Assembly: GCA_964608735.1 (NCBI GenBank)
Contig: CAZSPL010000073.1
Span: forward strand, 1-15,829
Direction of reading: 5' to 3'
DNA length: 15,829 nucleotides
DNA from: CAZSPL01 sp964608735
Lineage (GTDB): Bacteria; JAJVIF01; JAPKYR01; CAZSPL01
The translations under genes and the position numbers were made by a program. Shown piece by piece: positions 1 through 8,700 of the stretch. Below the pieces are notes generated by a model. It ran no database searches and was not told where the DNA came from. It was given only the letters and a program-made list of their open reading frames with translations. Positions within the stretch are counted from its first letter, which is position 1. The number at the start of each line of letters is the position of its first letter.

Positions 1-19
1 GCGAAACAGGTGACGGTCC

Positions 20-937
20 CTACTTTTTTCTGTAGAATTTCGCCCCGTCCTTCAATTCACATTCGATGCTGTTTTCATCGAGCATCATTTTCATCATCTT
101 GATGACTTCCGTCCTGTGCATTTCGAGGCCGTAGGCGATATCCTCGATGGTGCCGGGGCGTCGTTTCAGGAGTTCGAGGATTTTATCGTGCATCGATTCG
201 CATTCGCGGGCTATCTTGACGCCGGAATAATCGCCGATGACATCGCAATTGTCGCCGAAGATGGGGGCGAATTCACGCAGCTTTTCGTAGGGTACCGCGC
301 GCGCATAGGATTCCGCCGGGGGGCGATGCACGGTGTTGAGCTGTATTCGGTCGGGTTCGAGTTTTTTCGTGATATATGCCATCTGCTCGATCTGTTCGAT
401 GCCGTCGGTCTCGCCTTCGAGGATGAAGACTTCGAGCCATATCCTGCCGTGGTATTCCTGCCTGAACGCCAGCAGCCCGCCGAGGAGCAGTTCGAACGTG
501 GCGTCTTCGTGCGGGCGGTTGACGCGCTGGAAGGAGCGCTCATCGAAGGCATCGAGCGAGGGGAGCACGAGGTCTGCGTTCATGAGTGTAAACGCGAGGT
601 CGGGCTCCCATAAAAGCGAGCCGTTGGTGATGATTGCGAGAGGGATGTCGGTCATACGCTTGATACCGTTGACGATATCGCCGATGCCGGAATGAAGTGT
701 CGGCTCGCCGGAGCCGCCGAGGGTGATGTAGTCGGGCCTGGTATCGAGTGCGGACTTGACTTCGGCGAGAAGTTCCTCCGTCTCCACCCATTCTTTTCGC
801 TCGACGGTCTTGAAGGTTGTCGGTCCGAGCTCGCAATAGACGCAATCGAAGTTGCAGGTTTTATACGGGACAAGGTCGACGCCGAGTGAACGTCCGAGCC
901 TTCGCGAAGCGACGGGTCCGAAGATGTGAGATGACAT
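20..937 (-). CDS. Radical SAM protein (COG0731-like) with C-terminal winged helix
   Basis: A 305-residue radical SAM enzyme. The cluster-binding motif C28-x3-C32-x2-C35 sits in the segment KTCNFDCVYC, preceded by the family signature GPVASRRLGRSLGVDLVP near the N-terminus. A GGSGEPTLH segment (about residues 74-82) fits the SAM-binding glycine-rich strand. Residues about 250-300 look like a small winged-helix domain (DKILELLKRRPGTIEDIAYG), which some members of this family carry. The start at 937 is supported by GGGAGGT 8 nt upstream. It lies 30 nt downstream of the bioU-like gene on the same strand, so the two are probably co-transcribed. The substrate is unknown. It is not biotin synthase, because the motif context and length match the COG0731 wyosine-synthase-related group rather than BioB. 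Family call is firm; any role in biotin metabolism would be inference from position only. Confidence 0.9.
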   Translation of the reverse strand: MSSHIFGPVASRRLGRSLGVDLVPYKTCNFDCVYCELGPTTFKTVERKEWVETEELLAEVKSALDTRPDYITLGGSGEPTLHSGIGDIVNGIKRMTDIPLAIITNGSLLWEPDLAFTLMNADLVLPSLDAFDERSFQRVNRPHEDATFELLLGGLLAFRQEYHGRIWLEVFILEGETDGIEQIEQMAYITKKLEPDRIQLNTVHRPPAESYARAVPYEKLREFAPIFGDNCDVIGDYSGVKIARECESMHDKILELLKRRPGTIEDIAYGLEMHRTEVIKMMKMMLDENSIECELKDGAKFYRKK

Positions 938-967
938 GTTTTACTACCTCCCCGAGTTACATGCCCC

Positions 968-1951
968 CTATTTAACCACCATCGGCAGGAAGTCGGCCGA
1001 TGTGAAGATGCCATGGATGCCGCGGTCGTGGAGCCAGAGGGCGCGTTTGATGTAGCCCACGCCGGTGCCGACGACATTCGCCGCCATGCTTGTTTCATCG
1101 CCGAGGATGAATCTGTGCGCGCTTTTCTTGCCCTCGAATGTCTTGCCGGTAATCGTCATCGTCGTACTCACCGGCTTCTTCGCGCTCCGGGTGTCCATGA
1201 TGCCGCCGACCCGCACCCGCGATAAATCATCCACGACGCCCGCGCGCACGAGCATCAAATCGTCGGCATGCTCCATGTCGTGAAATTCGAGCCTGCCGTC
1301 GCGCGATGCGAGCAGCGCATCGACCTGTTCATCGGTCAACGCTTTCGCGGATTCGACGGTGTACTCCGGCAGGTGCGCGATGTCTTCGCGTATTGTGCCC
1401 TTGTAATCTTCCCAGTTCGGGATTCCCACGCCCCAGTAAATATCGACGCTTTCTATTTCGGTGAAACTTACCGAGCCGAGTACCGCCGCGGTACTGAGCA
1501 GTCCGGGGGTGGCTCCCGCGCCTGTGATGTATGTCACCCGGGCCGATTTTATCGCGCCGTCGAGTTCGAAAAGTAGCTCCATCGCGCGGGTACGCTTCAG
1601 CGGGTCGACGATGACTCCCTTGTAGCCGCCGTCGATATAGCGCCCGACCACGCCGGGGATGAACTCATTCGGCAGGTTGGGCAGGCCGATGTAAATAGCA
1701 TCATACCCGTCTTTCATCCCGAGCACTTCGCCGAGAGGGTCATCCGACGGATGCCCTATGCCATGAATATTCGCAACGGATTCGGCGAGGGGAAGATTCT
1801 CGATGTCATTCGAGACGATGCCGTCATCCCTGGCGGCAATGCCGTCGCGGTCGCATATCACCGTGACACGCATCTCGTCTTTCCTGTCGATGATACGTAT
1901 CGCCGCACGTCCAAGGCCTCCCGCGCCAAGTACCGCAATTCTCTTCGGCAT
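968..1951 (-). CDS. bioU: BioU-like saccharopine dehydrogenase-family enzyme (KAPA to DAPA step of biotin synthesis)
   Basis: A 327-residue NAD(P)-binding protein of the saccharopine dehydrogenase-like family. A Rossmann GAGGLGR motif lies at residues 9-15. The body (GAGATPG about 144-150, GVGIPNWEDY about 174-183, TIREDIAHLP about 186-195, GDETSMAANV about 284-293) matches what I remember of cyanobacterial BioU. BioU is a suicide enzyme that replaces the aminotransferase BioA: it donates the amino group of one lysine (Lys124 in Synechocystis) to 8-amino-7-oxononanoate. Here K119 in the segment VDPLKRT is the candidate equivalent. The gene is divergent from bioF-bioD, and no bioA is in the window, which supports the call. 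The start at 1951 has GGAGGT 5 nt upstream. The family call is strong. The BioU assignment rests on remembered sequence similarity plus context; the alternative is another dehydrogenase of the same superfamily. Confidence 0.78.
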   Translation of the reverse strand: MPKRIAVLGAGGLGRAAIRIIDRKDEMRVTVICDRDGIAARDDGIVSNDIENLPLAESVANIHGIGHPSDDPLGEVLGMKDGYDAIYIGLPNLPNEFIPGVVGRYIDGGYKGVIVDPLKRTRAMELLFELDGAIKSARVTYITGAGATPGLLSTAAVLGSVSFTEIESVDIYWGVGIPNWEDYKGTIREDIAHLPEYTVESAKALTDEQVDALLASRDGRLEFHDMEHADDLMLVRAGVVDDLSRVRVGGIMDTRSAKKPVSTTMTITGKTFEGKKSAHRFILGDETSMAANVVGTGVGYIKRALWLHDRGIHGIFTSADFLPMVVK

Positions 1952-2045
1952 TCACTACCTCCGGAACTGATATGGAAATCATCAGCCGGTAAATCCCATA
2001 CCTGGAAAAGCGCCCGCGTCTGAAGGGACGGGCTTCAACACCGCA

Positions 2046-2074
2046 ATTATATAGACCGGGGATAGGCGCCGCAA
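2046..2074 (-). promoter_or_regulatory. Sigma-70-type promoter for bioU-radical SAM operon
   Basis: Read on the minus strand, TTGCGG (2069-2074) is followed after exactly 17 nt by a perfect TATAAT (2046-2051). The start of transcription would fall near 2039, giving a leader of roughly 88 nt before the bioU start codon. The first part of the leader (about 2012-2034) contains an imperfect GC-rich hairpin (GCCCGTCCC facing GCGGGC). Confidence 0.65.
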
Positions 2075-2101
2075 GGTAGCGGGTGTGTGATGTGACCGGG
2101 G
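2054..2101. repeat. Direct repeat GACCGGGG between the two biotin promoters
   Basis: The 8-mer GACCGGGG occurs at 2054-2061 and 2094-2101, exactly 40 bp apart. The first copy lies in the spacer of the bioU promoter and the second just upstream of the bioF -10 element. A spacing of about four helical turns would put both on one DNA face, as expected for a shared regulator, but in GC-rich DNA an 8-mer could recur by chance. I see no BirA-type operator. Confidence 0.3.
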
Positions 2102-2106
2102 TGTTA

Positions 2107-2115
2107 TGGTAATAT
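2107..2115 (+). promoter_or_regulatory. Extended -10 promoter of bioF, possibly giving a leaderless mRNA
   Basis: TGG followed by TAATAT (2110-2115) forms an extended -10 element. It ends only 7 nt before the bioF ATG at 2123, so transcription would begin at or next to the start codon. No convincing -35 is seen and there is no Shine-Dalgarno sequence before bioF, both in keeping with an extended -10, leaderless arrangement. Inference from sequence only. Confidence 0.4.
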
Positions 2116-2122
2116 TCCGCGC

Positions 2123-3319
2123 ATGAAGCTCGACGAGCGGATAGCGGGATACATCAGGCAGGCGAAAGAGAAATCACTTTTGCGGACGCTTCGCAACGTC
2201 GAGCGCTGGGAAGAGTGCCGCCTGATGGTCGACGGCAGGCAGGTTATCGATTTTTCATCGTCCGATTACCTGAGCCTCGCCGCCGACAGGGAAGTTCTCG
2301 CGCTGGTTCAGAAGATGGTTCACGACCATGGCCTGGGCACGGCATCAAGCCCGCTCATAACGGGACACACGCGGCTTCACATGGCTCTCGAAGAGCGGCT
2401 CGCATCGATTTACGGGCAGGAAACCGCGCTGATATTCCCGTCCGGATGGCAGGCGAATGTGACGACCATCCCGGCATTGTTCGGCGAGTCGGATGTGCTG
2501 TTTTCGGATGAGCGCAATCATGCATCGTTGATAGACGGCCAGCGGTTGAGTTCGTCGGAAGTGAGGGTATTCGGGCATCTCGATTACGCCGGTCTCGAGA
2601 GTGAACTGGATGGATTGTCCCGCGAAGGCGGTAATGACAAGCTCACGGGGATAATCAGCGATACGGTGTTCTCCATCGAGGGTGATCTCGCCGACGTCAA
2701 AAAGCTGTGCGGGCTGGCGCGCAAATACGAGGCGGTGCTGATTCTCGATGCGGCGCACGGGCTTCCCGCGATAGAGGCGGGCGGGGATTCGGCGGTGGGC
2801 TTCGGTGAATATCTCGGGAAGGCGGATGTTGTCACGACAAGCATGGGGAAATATTTCGCGGTCGGCGGCGGGATGGTTGCATGTTCGCGGAAGACCCGGG
2901 AAATGCTCGTCAACCGCGCGAGGGGATATATATATTCGGGAAGCGTAAGCCCGCTGATGATAACAGCAATACTGGCAGTATTGCATCGTCTCGAAGCGGA
3001 TCCGTCGATCATTCAAGGGCTCAAGGAGAATATCGAATACGTGCGTTCGAACCTCGCCGACATGGGCCTCGTGGCGAGGGCGGTTACCGGCGAGGGGCCG
3101 ATATGCGCCGTACCGGTCAAGCCCGGCAAGGCGCTCGAAGCGGGAGACAAGCTGGTCGAGAAAGGCTTGCTGGCGACGCCGATAAGATACCCGTCGGTGC
3201 CGGAAGGCGAGGCGCGGTTGAGGATAAGCATAATGAGGGGGCATACGCGCGAGATGATGGATCAGCTTTTCGAGGGACTGGGGGAACTTATGGTCGAAGG
3301 ATACATGCCGGAATCATGA
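2123..3319 (+). CDS. bioF: 8-amino-7-oxononanoate synthase
   Basis: A 398-residue PLP enzyme of the alpha-oxoamine synthase family, cytoplasmic. It condenses a pimeloyl thioester with L-alanine to give 8-amino-7-oxononanoate. Visible landmarks: FSSSDYLSLA near residue 45, SGWQAN (substrate-pocket strand), DERNHASLIDG with H133, ILDAAHG with D209 and H212 for the PLP ring, and the Schiff-base lysine K243 in TTSMGKYFAVGGG. Length is normal for the family. The close relatives 2-amino-3-ketobutyrate CoA ligase and ALA synthase are less likely because the next gene, overlapping by ATGA, is bioD. The ATG at 2123 has no obvious ribosome binding site and may head a leaderless mRNA. Confidence 0.93.
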   Translation: MKLDERIAGYIRQAKEKSLLRTLRNVERWEECRLMVDGRQVIDFSSSDYLSLAADREVLALVQKMVHDHGLGTASSPLITGHTRLHMALEERLASIYGQETALIFPSGWQANVTTIPALFGESDVLFSDERNHASLIDGQRLSSSEVRVFGHLDYAGLESELDGLSREGGNDKLTGIISDTVFSIEGDLADVKKLCGLARKYEAVLILDAAHGLPAIEAGGDSAVGFGEYLGKADVVTTSMGKYFAVGGGMVACSRKTREMLVNRARGYIYSGSVSPLMITAILAVLHRLEADPSIIQGLKENIEYVRSNLADMGLVARAVTGEGPICAVPVKPGKALEAGDKLVEKGLLATPIRYPSVPEGEARLRISIMRGHTREMMDQLFEGLGELMVEGYMPES

Positions 3320-3963
3320 AACATATATATTTTATAACGGGAACGGATACCGGGGTCGGCAAGACATATGTCGCCGCGAAGATCCTGGAGCGGATCTCAT
3401 CGACCGTAGGATGGGTGGCCTATCTGAAGCCGTTCCAGACCGGATGCGTGATAGATTGCGGTGGGAGGTACACGGCGCCGGACGTCGATTATGTCAAAGC
3501 CATGCTCGGCGAGCGGGTCGATGGCCATGTGCTGTATCAATATAACCTACCGTCCGCGCCGCTCATCGCCGCCCGGAAGGCTGGCGAGGATATCGATTTC
3601 GACGCGTCGGTAAACTGGGTCAGGAACCGGGTCGAGGAATACGAGGCGGCGGTTGTCGAAGGGGCCGGGGGATTGATGGTGCCGATTACGCCGGACAAAC
3701 TGATTGTCGACTTCGCCCGGGAGCTTGGATACCCGGTCATTCTCGTGGCGGCGAACAGGCTGGGATGCATCAACCATACGCTGCTCTCCATCGAAGCGCT
3801 GAAAGCCCGTGGGATGGACATCGCCATGATTGTGCTGAACAACATGGAGCCCGGCGAGCTTGACGACGTGATGAAAGCAAACGCAGAAATGATACAGGCA
3901 TTCGCCCCCGGCATCGAAGTTGTGGAAGTCATCTATGGCGGAAGCCCGGCATTCGACATATAA
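3316..3963 (+). CDS. bioD: Dethiobiotin synthetase
   Basis: A 215-residue P-loop enzyme that uses ATP and CO2 to close the ureido ring of dethiobiotin from 7,8-diaminononanoate. If BioU acts here, its carbamate product would be the incoming substrate. The Walker A motif GTDTGVGKT is at residues 9-17. YLKPFQTG places the catalytic-type lysine at K38. VEGAGGLMVPI is the conserved E-G-A-G-G segment, and VLNN near residue 175 fits the nucleotide-base pocket. The frame stays open upstream to 2881, but the start at 3316 is preferred: it overlaps the bioF stop as ATGA and places the P-loop at the normal N-terminal position. Slightly shorter than E. coli BioD. Confidence 0.93.
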   Translation: MKHIYFITGTDTGVGKTYVAAKILERISSTVGWVAYLKPFQTGCVIDCGGRYTAPDVDYVKAMLGERVDGHVLYQYNLPSAPLIAARKAGEDIDFDASVNWVRNRVEEYEAAVVEGAGGLMVPITPDKLIVDFARELGYPVILVAANRLGCINHTLLSIEALKARGMDIAMIVLNNMEPGELDDVMKANAEMIQAFAPGIEVVEVIYGGSPAFDI

Positions 3964-4029
3964 TTATTATGAGAATAAGCGTACGGCTTTCAATGTATCC
4001 CTTTTAGTATAGCGATTCGCCGGGAGTTC

Positions 4030-5643
4030 ATGGAGTACAGGCACAGACATTTTCTAGAAGCTCTCGCGGAGCACAAGGCGTTGTTCGACCGCGTGGGCGA
4101 GCTTATTAAGGCCAATCGCGGCAGTGTCGTCTCGCAATGGCGCGGGGAGATAAGGGAATTCTTCGATACCGAACCGAACGAAGAGAATCCCGCGACGGGG
4201 CTTTCGGAAGAAGTGATCGACAAGCTCATTTCGGTTCTCGTTGATTGGAACCCGAGAAAGCATCTCGAAGGGGCGCATACCATCGGCCAGAGGCTTGCCG
4301 ACAGGGAGATAGAACCGGATGACCTGGTCATAGGTTACCACATGCTGCAGGAGATACTGCGGCGGCTCATCCGCGACAAGATGGCGGGGGATTTCGCGGA
4401 CGCATGGGAAGCGATGGAGGATTACCACGGGCATACGCTGGCGGTCGTGGTGGCGGCGTATCACGAAGCCGTTAACGAAAGGCGCAAGCAGAGGGGGATC
4501 GACGACCAGCGGGAGTTCCTTTCGCAGCTCGAAATGGCGAGGGGCATACAGGGGAAATTAATCCCGCAGAATTTCCAGAACCATTATTTGATAGCGACAT
4601 CGAAGTTGAAGACCGTCGATGTGATAGGCGGGGATATTTTTTACGCGCACCAGGTGAGCGAAAGCCTGGCATTTTTCGCCATAGCCGACGCGGAAGGGCA
4701 CGGTTTGCCGGCGGCATTGAATATGATGGCGCTGAGCGCGCATTTCCAGACAGTGCTTTCGAATTACTACACGCCCGAGTATGTCGCGGAATACCTGAAT
4801 TTGATGATCATCAGGGGGGACAGCGGCATGCCGCCCACGAGCGGGATATTTCTCACCATCGATGGCAAGAGCGAGGAGCTTCGCATCGTCAACGCCGGGC
4901 ATCCCGATCCAGTGCTGATCAAGGGTGAAGCGGGCACAGTGCATCTTCTGGAGCATGGCAACCTCGTACTCGGTCTGAGCAAGAGGGAAGATTATAAGGC
5001 GGTAACATACAAGTTTACGTCCGGCGACAAGCTTATCCTTTTCACCGACGGGCTCATTGATTTCAAGACTCGCGACGGCGAACTCTTCGGCATGGAGGGC
5101 TTGATGGACCTGTTCGAGGAGAATAAATACCTGGCGGGGGAGGAGATACTCGAAAAAGTGATGGAATATACCGAGCGGGAGGCCAGGTCGGGCGGACAGC
5201 GCACCGATGATATCCTCGTGGTAGCCATAGACGCGCGGCGCGCGGAGTGGCGTACCCTTCGCATTCCCCGTATTTCCATCCCGAAGGCCAAGGAAAGAGT
5301 GCTCCTCGAACTTAACGGCCTCCAGCTTCCCCATGAAGTGATCAGCGATATACACGTGGTGATGGATGAACTCATCGACAACGCGCTGCATCACGGCAAC
5401 CAAGGCGACCATGAATTGCCGATAATTATCGACTACCTGGCCGGGCCGGAAGAATTCCGCATCAGGGTGACGGATTCGGGCGAGGGTTTCGACTGGCATT
5501 CGCTGGACATGCTTATGAACAAGGACAAGATACTCAGCGCATCGGGCCGGGGGCTGTATTTCATACGGAGTTTGATGGACGAAGTATCGTTCAGCGAGAG
5601 GGGTAACCAGGTCACGGCGATAAAGCGGTTTGACCGTCAATAA
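4030..5643 (+). CDS. SpoIIE/PP2C-type phosphatase fused to RsbW-like HATPase (partner-switching regulator)
   Basis: A 537-residue soluble signalling protein. Residues 1-150 are predicted helical and resemble RsbR/RsbU-type N-terminal sensor domains. A helical linker (about 150-175) leads into a SpoIIE/PP2C domain (about 165-400) with the metal-binding aspartates D202 (VIGGD), D220 (ADAEGHG), D340 (LFTDGL) and D393-D394 (RTDDILVV). The C-terminal 120 residues are an anti-sigma-factor-type ATPase: N-box E447/N451 (DELIDNALHHGN), DSGEGFDW and GRGLYFIRSL. One chain thus carries both activities that normally oppose each other on an anti-sigma antagonist (STAS) protein. No STAS protein or sigma factor is in the window. 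It lies 66 nt after bioD with GGGAG only 3 nt from ATG, so the exact start is less certain. Confidence 0.9.
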   Translation: MEYRHRHFLEALAEHKALFDRVGELIKANRGSVVSQWRGEIREFFDTEPNEENPATGLSEEVIDKLISVLVDWNPRKHLEGAHTIGQRLADREIEPDDLVIGYHMLQEILRRLIRDKMAGDFADAWEAMEDYHGHTLAVVVAAYHEAVNERRKQRGIDDQREFLSQLEMARGIQGKLIPQNFQNHYLIATSKLKTVDVIGGDIFYAHQVSESLAFFAIADAEGHGLPAALNMMALSAHFQTVLSNYYTPEYVAEYLNLMIIRGDSGMPPTSGIFLTIDGKSEELRIVNAGHPDPVLIKGEAGTVHLLEHGNLVLGLSKREDYKAVTYKFTSGDKLILFTDGLIDFKTRDGELFGMEGLMDLFEENKYLAGEEILEKVMEYTEREARSGGQRTDDILVVAIDARRAEWRTLRIPRISIPKAKERVLLELNGLQLPHEVISDIHVVMDELIDNALHHGNQGDHELPIIIDYLAGPEEFRIRVTDSGEGFDWHSLDMLMNKDKILSASGRGLYFIRSLMDEVSFSERGNQVTAIKRFDRQ

Positions 5644-5658
5644 CCTTTACCATATAAT
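5630..5658 (+). promoter_or_regulatory. Sigma-70-type promoter for the TPR gene
   Basis: TTGACC (5630-5635), a 17-nt spacer and a perfect TATAAT (5653-5658). The -35 lies in the last codons of the phosphatase gene. Predicted transcript start is near 5665, giving a leader of about 124 nt. Confidence 0.7.
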
Positions 5659-5664
5659 TTGGCA

Positions 5665-5788
5665 ATAACAAGAGCGGCACCAAGGGTCGCATTACAATGA
5701 TACGCCGGGTGGCAGTTTGATGGCGATTTTTTTGCGGTCCGGTGTAAGGGCGAACCTCGGGGCGTTTACGGCGGTGAATTAACGCCGG
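5665..5788 (+). other. Long leader of the TPR mRNA with two tiny upstream reading frames
   Basis: An ATG at 5697 opens a 7-codon frame (MIRRVAV). Its stop overlaps a second ATG at 5720 as TGATG. The second frame (20 codons) is in phase with the TPR gene and ends at TAA 5780-5782, two codons before the TPR ATG. It follows GGGTGG at a usable distance. A T7 run at about 5727-5733 follows a weak CGCC/GGCG stem and could act as an attenuator. Translation of either frame is unproven. Confidence 0.25.
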
Positions 5789-8700
5789 ATGGCGAATTTC
5801 CCAACATTTCCGGGCAAAGCTAAATTCCTCAACAGGAAATTGAAGCAGTGTGCCGAAGCCCGGGCATCGGCCGACTTCGAAGCGATGCGTCGTTATGCCG
5901 AGGAAGGCTTGAAGGCCATCCCCGAGGCGAAGGCCGAGAAGTACAGCGACCCGCGGCGGAGCCTGCTTATCGCGCTGTCCGAAGCGGCATTCAGCTCAGG
6001 CGAAAAGGAAGTCGCGCGCGACGCGATGGAGCAGGCGATAAGCCTCTCCGACGGCAACAAGGATTTTGTCGGCGTGCTCATAGAGATGGCGGAGAATGCG
6101 GGGGAGGATATCATCCCTCTCCTGAAAAAGGGGATAAAGGCAAGCGCGCAGGACGTCAACCTGCTCAAGCCGCTGGCGAGGATCTTCGAGGACACGGGCC
6201 GCGTCGACGGCGAGGCGGACAAGCTTTACCGGATGATCCTGAAGGCCGACACCGATTACGAGCCCGCGCTTCTCGGGGTCGCGCGGACATCGCTTATGCT
6301 GAAGCGGTTCGATCGTGAGATGCTTACGCCGTTGAGGCTGGCATTCCGCGCCGCGCCGGATGATCCCGACGTGCTGAAGGCGCTCGCGATGACCTACTCC
6401 GCCATGCAGCAGCCGCCGGAAGAATCGCTGGGCGTGCTCAAGAAAGCCATCGAGACATTCCCCGGTGAACCGGCGCTCGAAGCGGGGCTTACCAAGATAT
6501 ATATGAAGACGCCGGGCTACACCGAGGAGAAGGTGCAGCATCTCAAGCAGGCGTTCAAGAATAAACCGAGCGGCGAAATCGCGGATGTGCTGCTTCCGTA
6601 TCTGCTGAAAGCCCGCGATATCGATGAAGTATCGCTGCGCATATACGAGATGTCCTGGCGCGGGCATGAGCAGAAGACGAGCATGCTCACATTTTTATCG
6701 GAAGCCTACCGCGGGCAGGGCCGGCGCGACAACCAGGCGGTGAAGGTCTACGAAGAATTGTTCAGCGTATTCCCCCACCACAAGGAGAACACGGCATATC
6801 TCGCGGAGGTTTACGCCGAAGCGGAAGTGTCGGACCGTACAGCCGAAATCGTCTACGAGCGGGCGTTCAACGATAACCCGGAAAAGGTCTCGCCTTCGGT
6901 AGTCCGTCTGCTCAGCCAGTGTTATCTGAATTACGACCGCGAGGACGACATCGCCAAGGCGCTTTACAAGCGTCATCTCGCGAACGAGCCGGACGACGTA
7001 CGGGTGATGATAGCTCTCGGCGAGATGGCCATGTCGAGGGAGCATCTCGCGGGGGAGGATGTCAAACTGCTGAAGAACCTGTTCCATCACGAGCAGGTTC
7101 AGAAGAAGCTCAAATCGGATATCGCCACGCGGCTCGGTGAACACCTCGCGCTGTCGGGAGCGGGGGACAAGGACGCGGTCGAGCTTTATACGTTCAACTA
7201 CATGAGCGGCGTCGCCACGAAGGCCGAGGAGAATTTGCTGGCGGCGCATTACGCGCGCGGCGGGCAGGCCGAGCCGAGGCTGAGGCGGCTTTTTGAAGCG
7301 GTGTATGGGCGTACCGCGGACGAGGACGTGCTGGAAGCCCTGACGAATATCTACGTCGAGCTGAAAGAGGTCGACGACCAGGCGATAAACATTTTCCTCG
7401 CGCATCTCCAGAGGAATCCCACCGACAAGAAAGTGCTTGGGCTGGTGTGCCCGTATCTTTTGAAGAAACGCGGCGACGATGTCTCGACGTATCCGTTCAT
7501 CGTGGAAGCTCTGAAGCTCGATGCGAAGCTCGACTTCATCGGCATCAAGCCGGGCGAAGTTCTCAACTCACTCATTCGCATCGGGCGGTATTTCCTGAAA
7601 TCGAAGCAGTTCAACCTCGCGCTGGAGCTTTTCAAAGTGGCATACGCGCGGGAGAAGCATGACATAATTCAGTATCTTCTCGGCGTGAGTTACCTTGCGG
7701 CGGGCGATGTCGGGGCCGCTGAAAGCGTGTTCAAGGACCTTTTAAAGAAGGACCCGGAGAACCCGCTGTACTTGTATCGTACGGCCGCAATCAACATGGT
7801 CAGGGGTGACAAGTCGAAAGCGCGCAAGACGCTCACGATGCTCGCCGCCAAGTATCCCGCGCATCCGCTTGCGGAGCTTCGCCTCGGGATGCTTTCGGAA
7901 CTGGACGGCAAGGATATCGACGCGCTGGCGCATTACGAGCAGGTCAGGACATCGAAGGATATCGTGGAGGCCCTTGCAAAGGCGCGAAGGGGCATAGTGC
8001 TTCTGAGGTTGCAGCGTTCCGACGAGGCTATCGCGGTTTTGGAAGAAGCGCGCAAGGAACTGGGCGAGGACGAAGACCTTGCGCACGGCCTGGCGAGCGC
8101 CTATTCGATGCGAGTGCTCGCGGCCGTGGATTCGAACAGCGTTGACGGGGCGAGGCTCGCGGTGGGAAGCATGCTCGGGCTCGGCCTGAGGGAAGTGGCG
8201 TTCAACGAGATGGTCGGCAAGCTGGCATACCTGGTGAACGTCAAGCTGCTTATCAGCGGCAATGCGACCCAGGCGCTGGAAGGTGTCGAGGCCGTGCTCG
8301 AAAGGGTCCCCGAGCAACCCGGCTCACTGTACCTCGGGGGGCTTATCGAGCATTTCAACCGCCGCTACAAGGAGGCGCAGGATTATATCGACCGCGGGCT
8401 CGACATGGGGCGCAGGCTCGGGGAGTTTGAGGCGCCGGTGCAGCTTCTCGCGGCGTTGAACCTCATCAGGCTCAGGAAGTATTTCGAGGCCAACGACCAT
8501 CTCGAATGGCTCTACACGCAGGAACAGCGCAAGGAAGATGCATTCATCCTGCGCATCATCTCCTTCTACCAGAACGACAGGGAGAAGGGGTATCCATCGT
8601 TTTTAAAGTCGCAGGACTACGGGGCGCTGAAATCGCGGCTGAAACTTTCGCTCGGTTTCGTCGGCTCGCTGTTCCTCAAGGGGAGCGAGTTCGGCGCGGG

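Noticed and set aside
20..937. Biotin synthase (bioB)
   Set aside because: It shares the radical SAM C-x3-C-x2-C motif and biotin context, but the N-terminal GPVASRRLGRSLG signature and C-terminal winged helix belong to the COG0731-like group.
1952..2122. BirA-type biotin operator
   Set aside because: No TTGTAAAC-like inverted arms are present between bioU and bioF.
4558..5640. A 360-residue minus-strand frame inside the phosphatase gene
   Set aside because: Antisense shadow: the plus strand encodes an intact PP2C and HATPase domain over the same bases.
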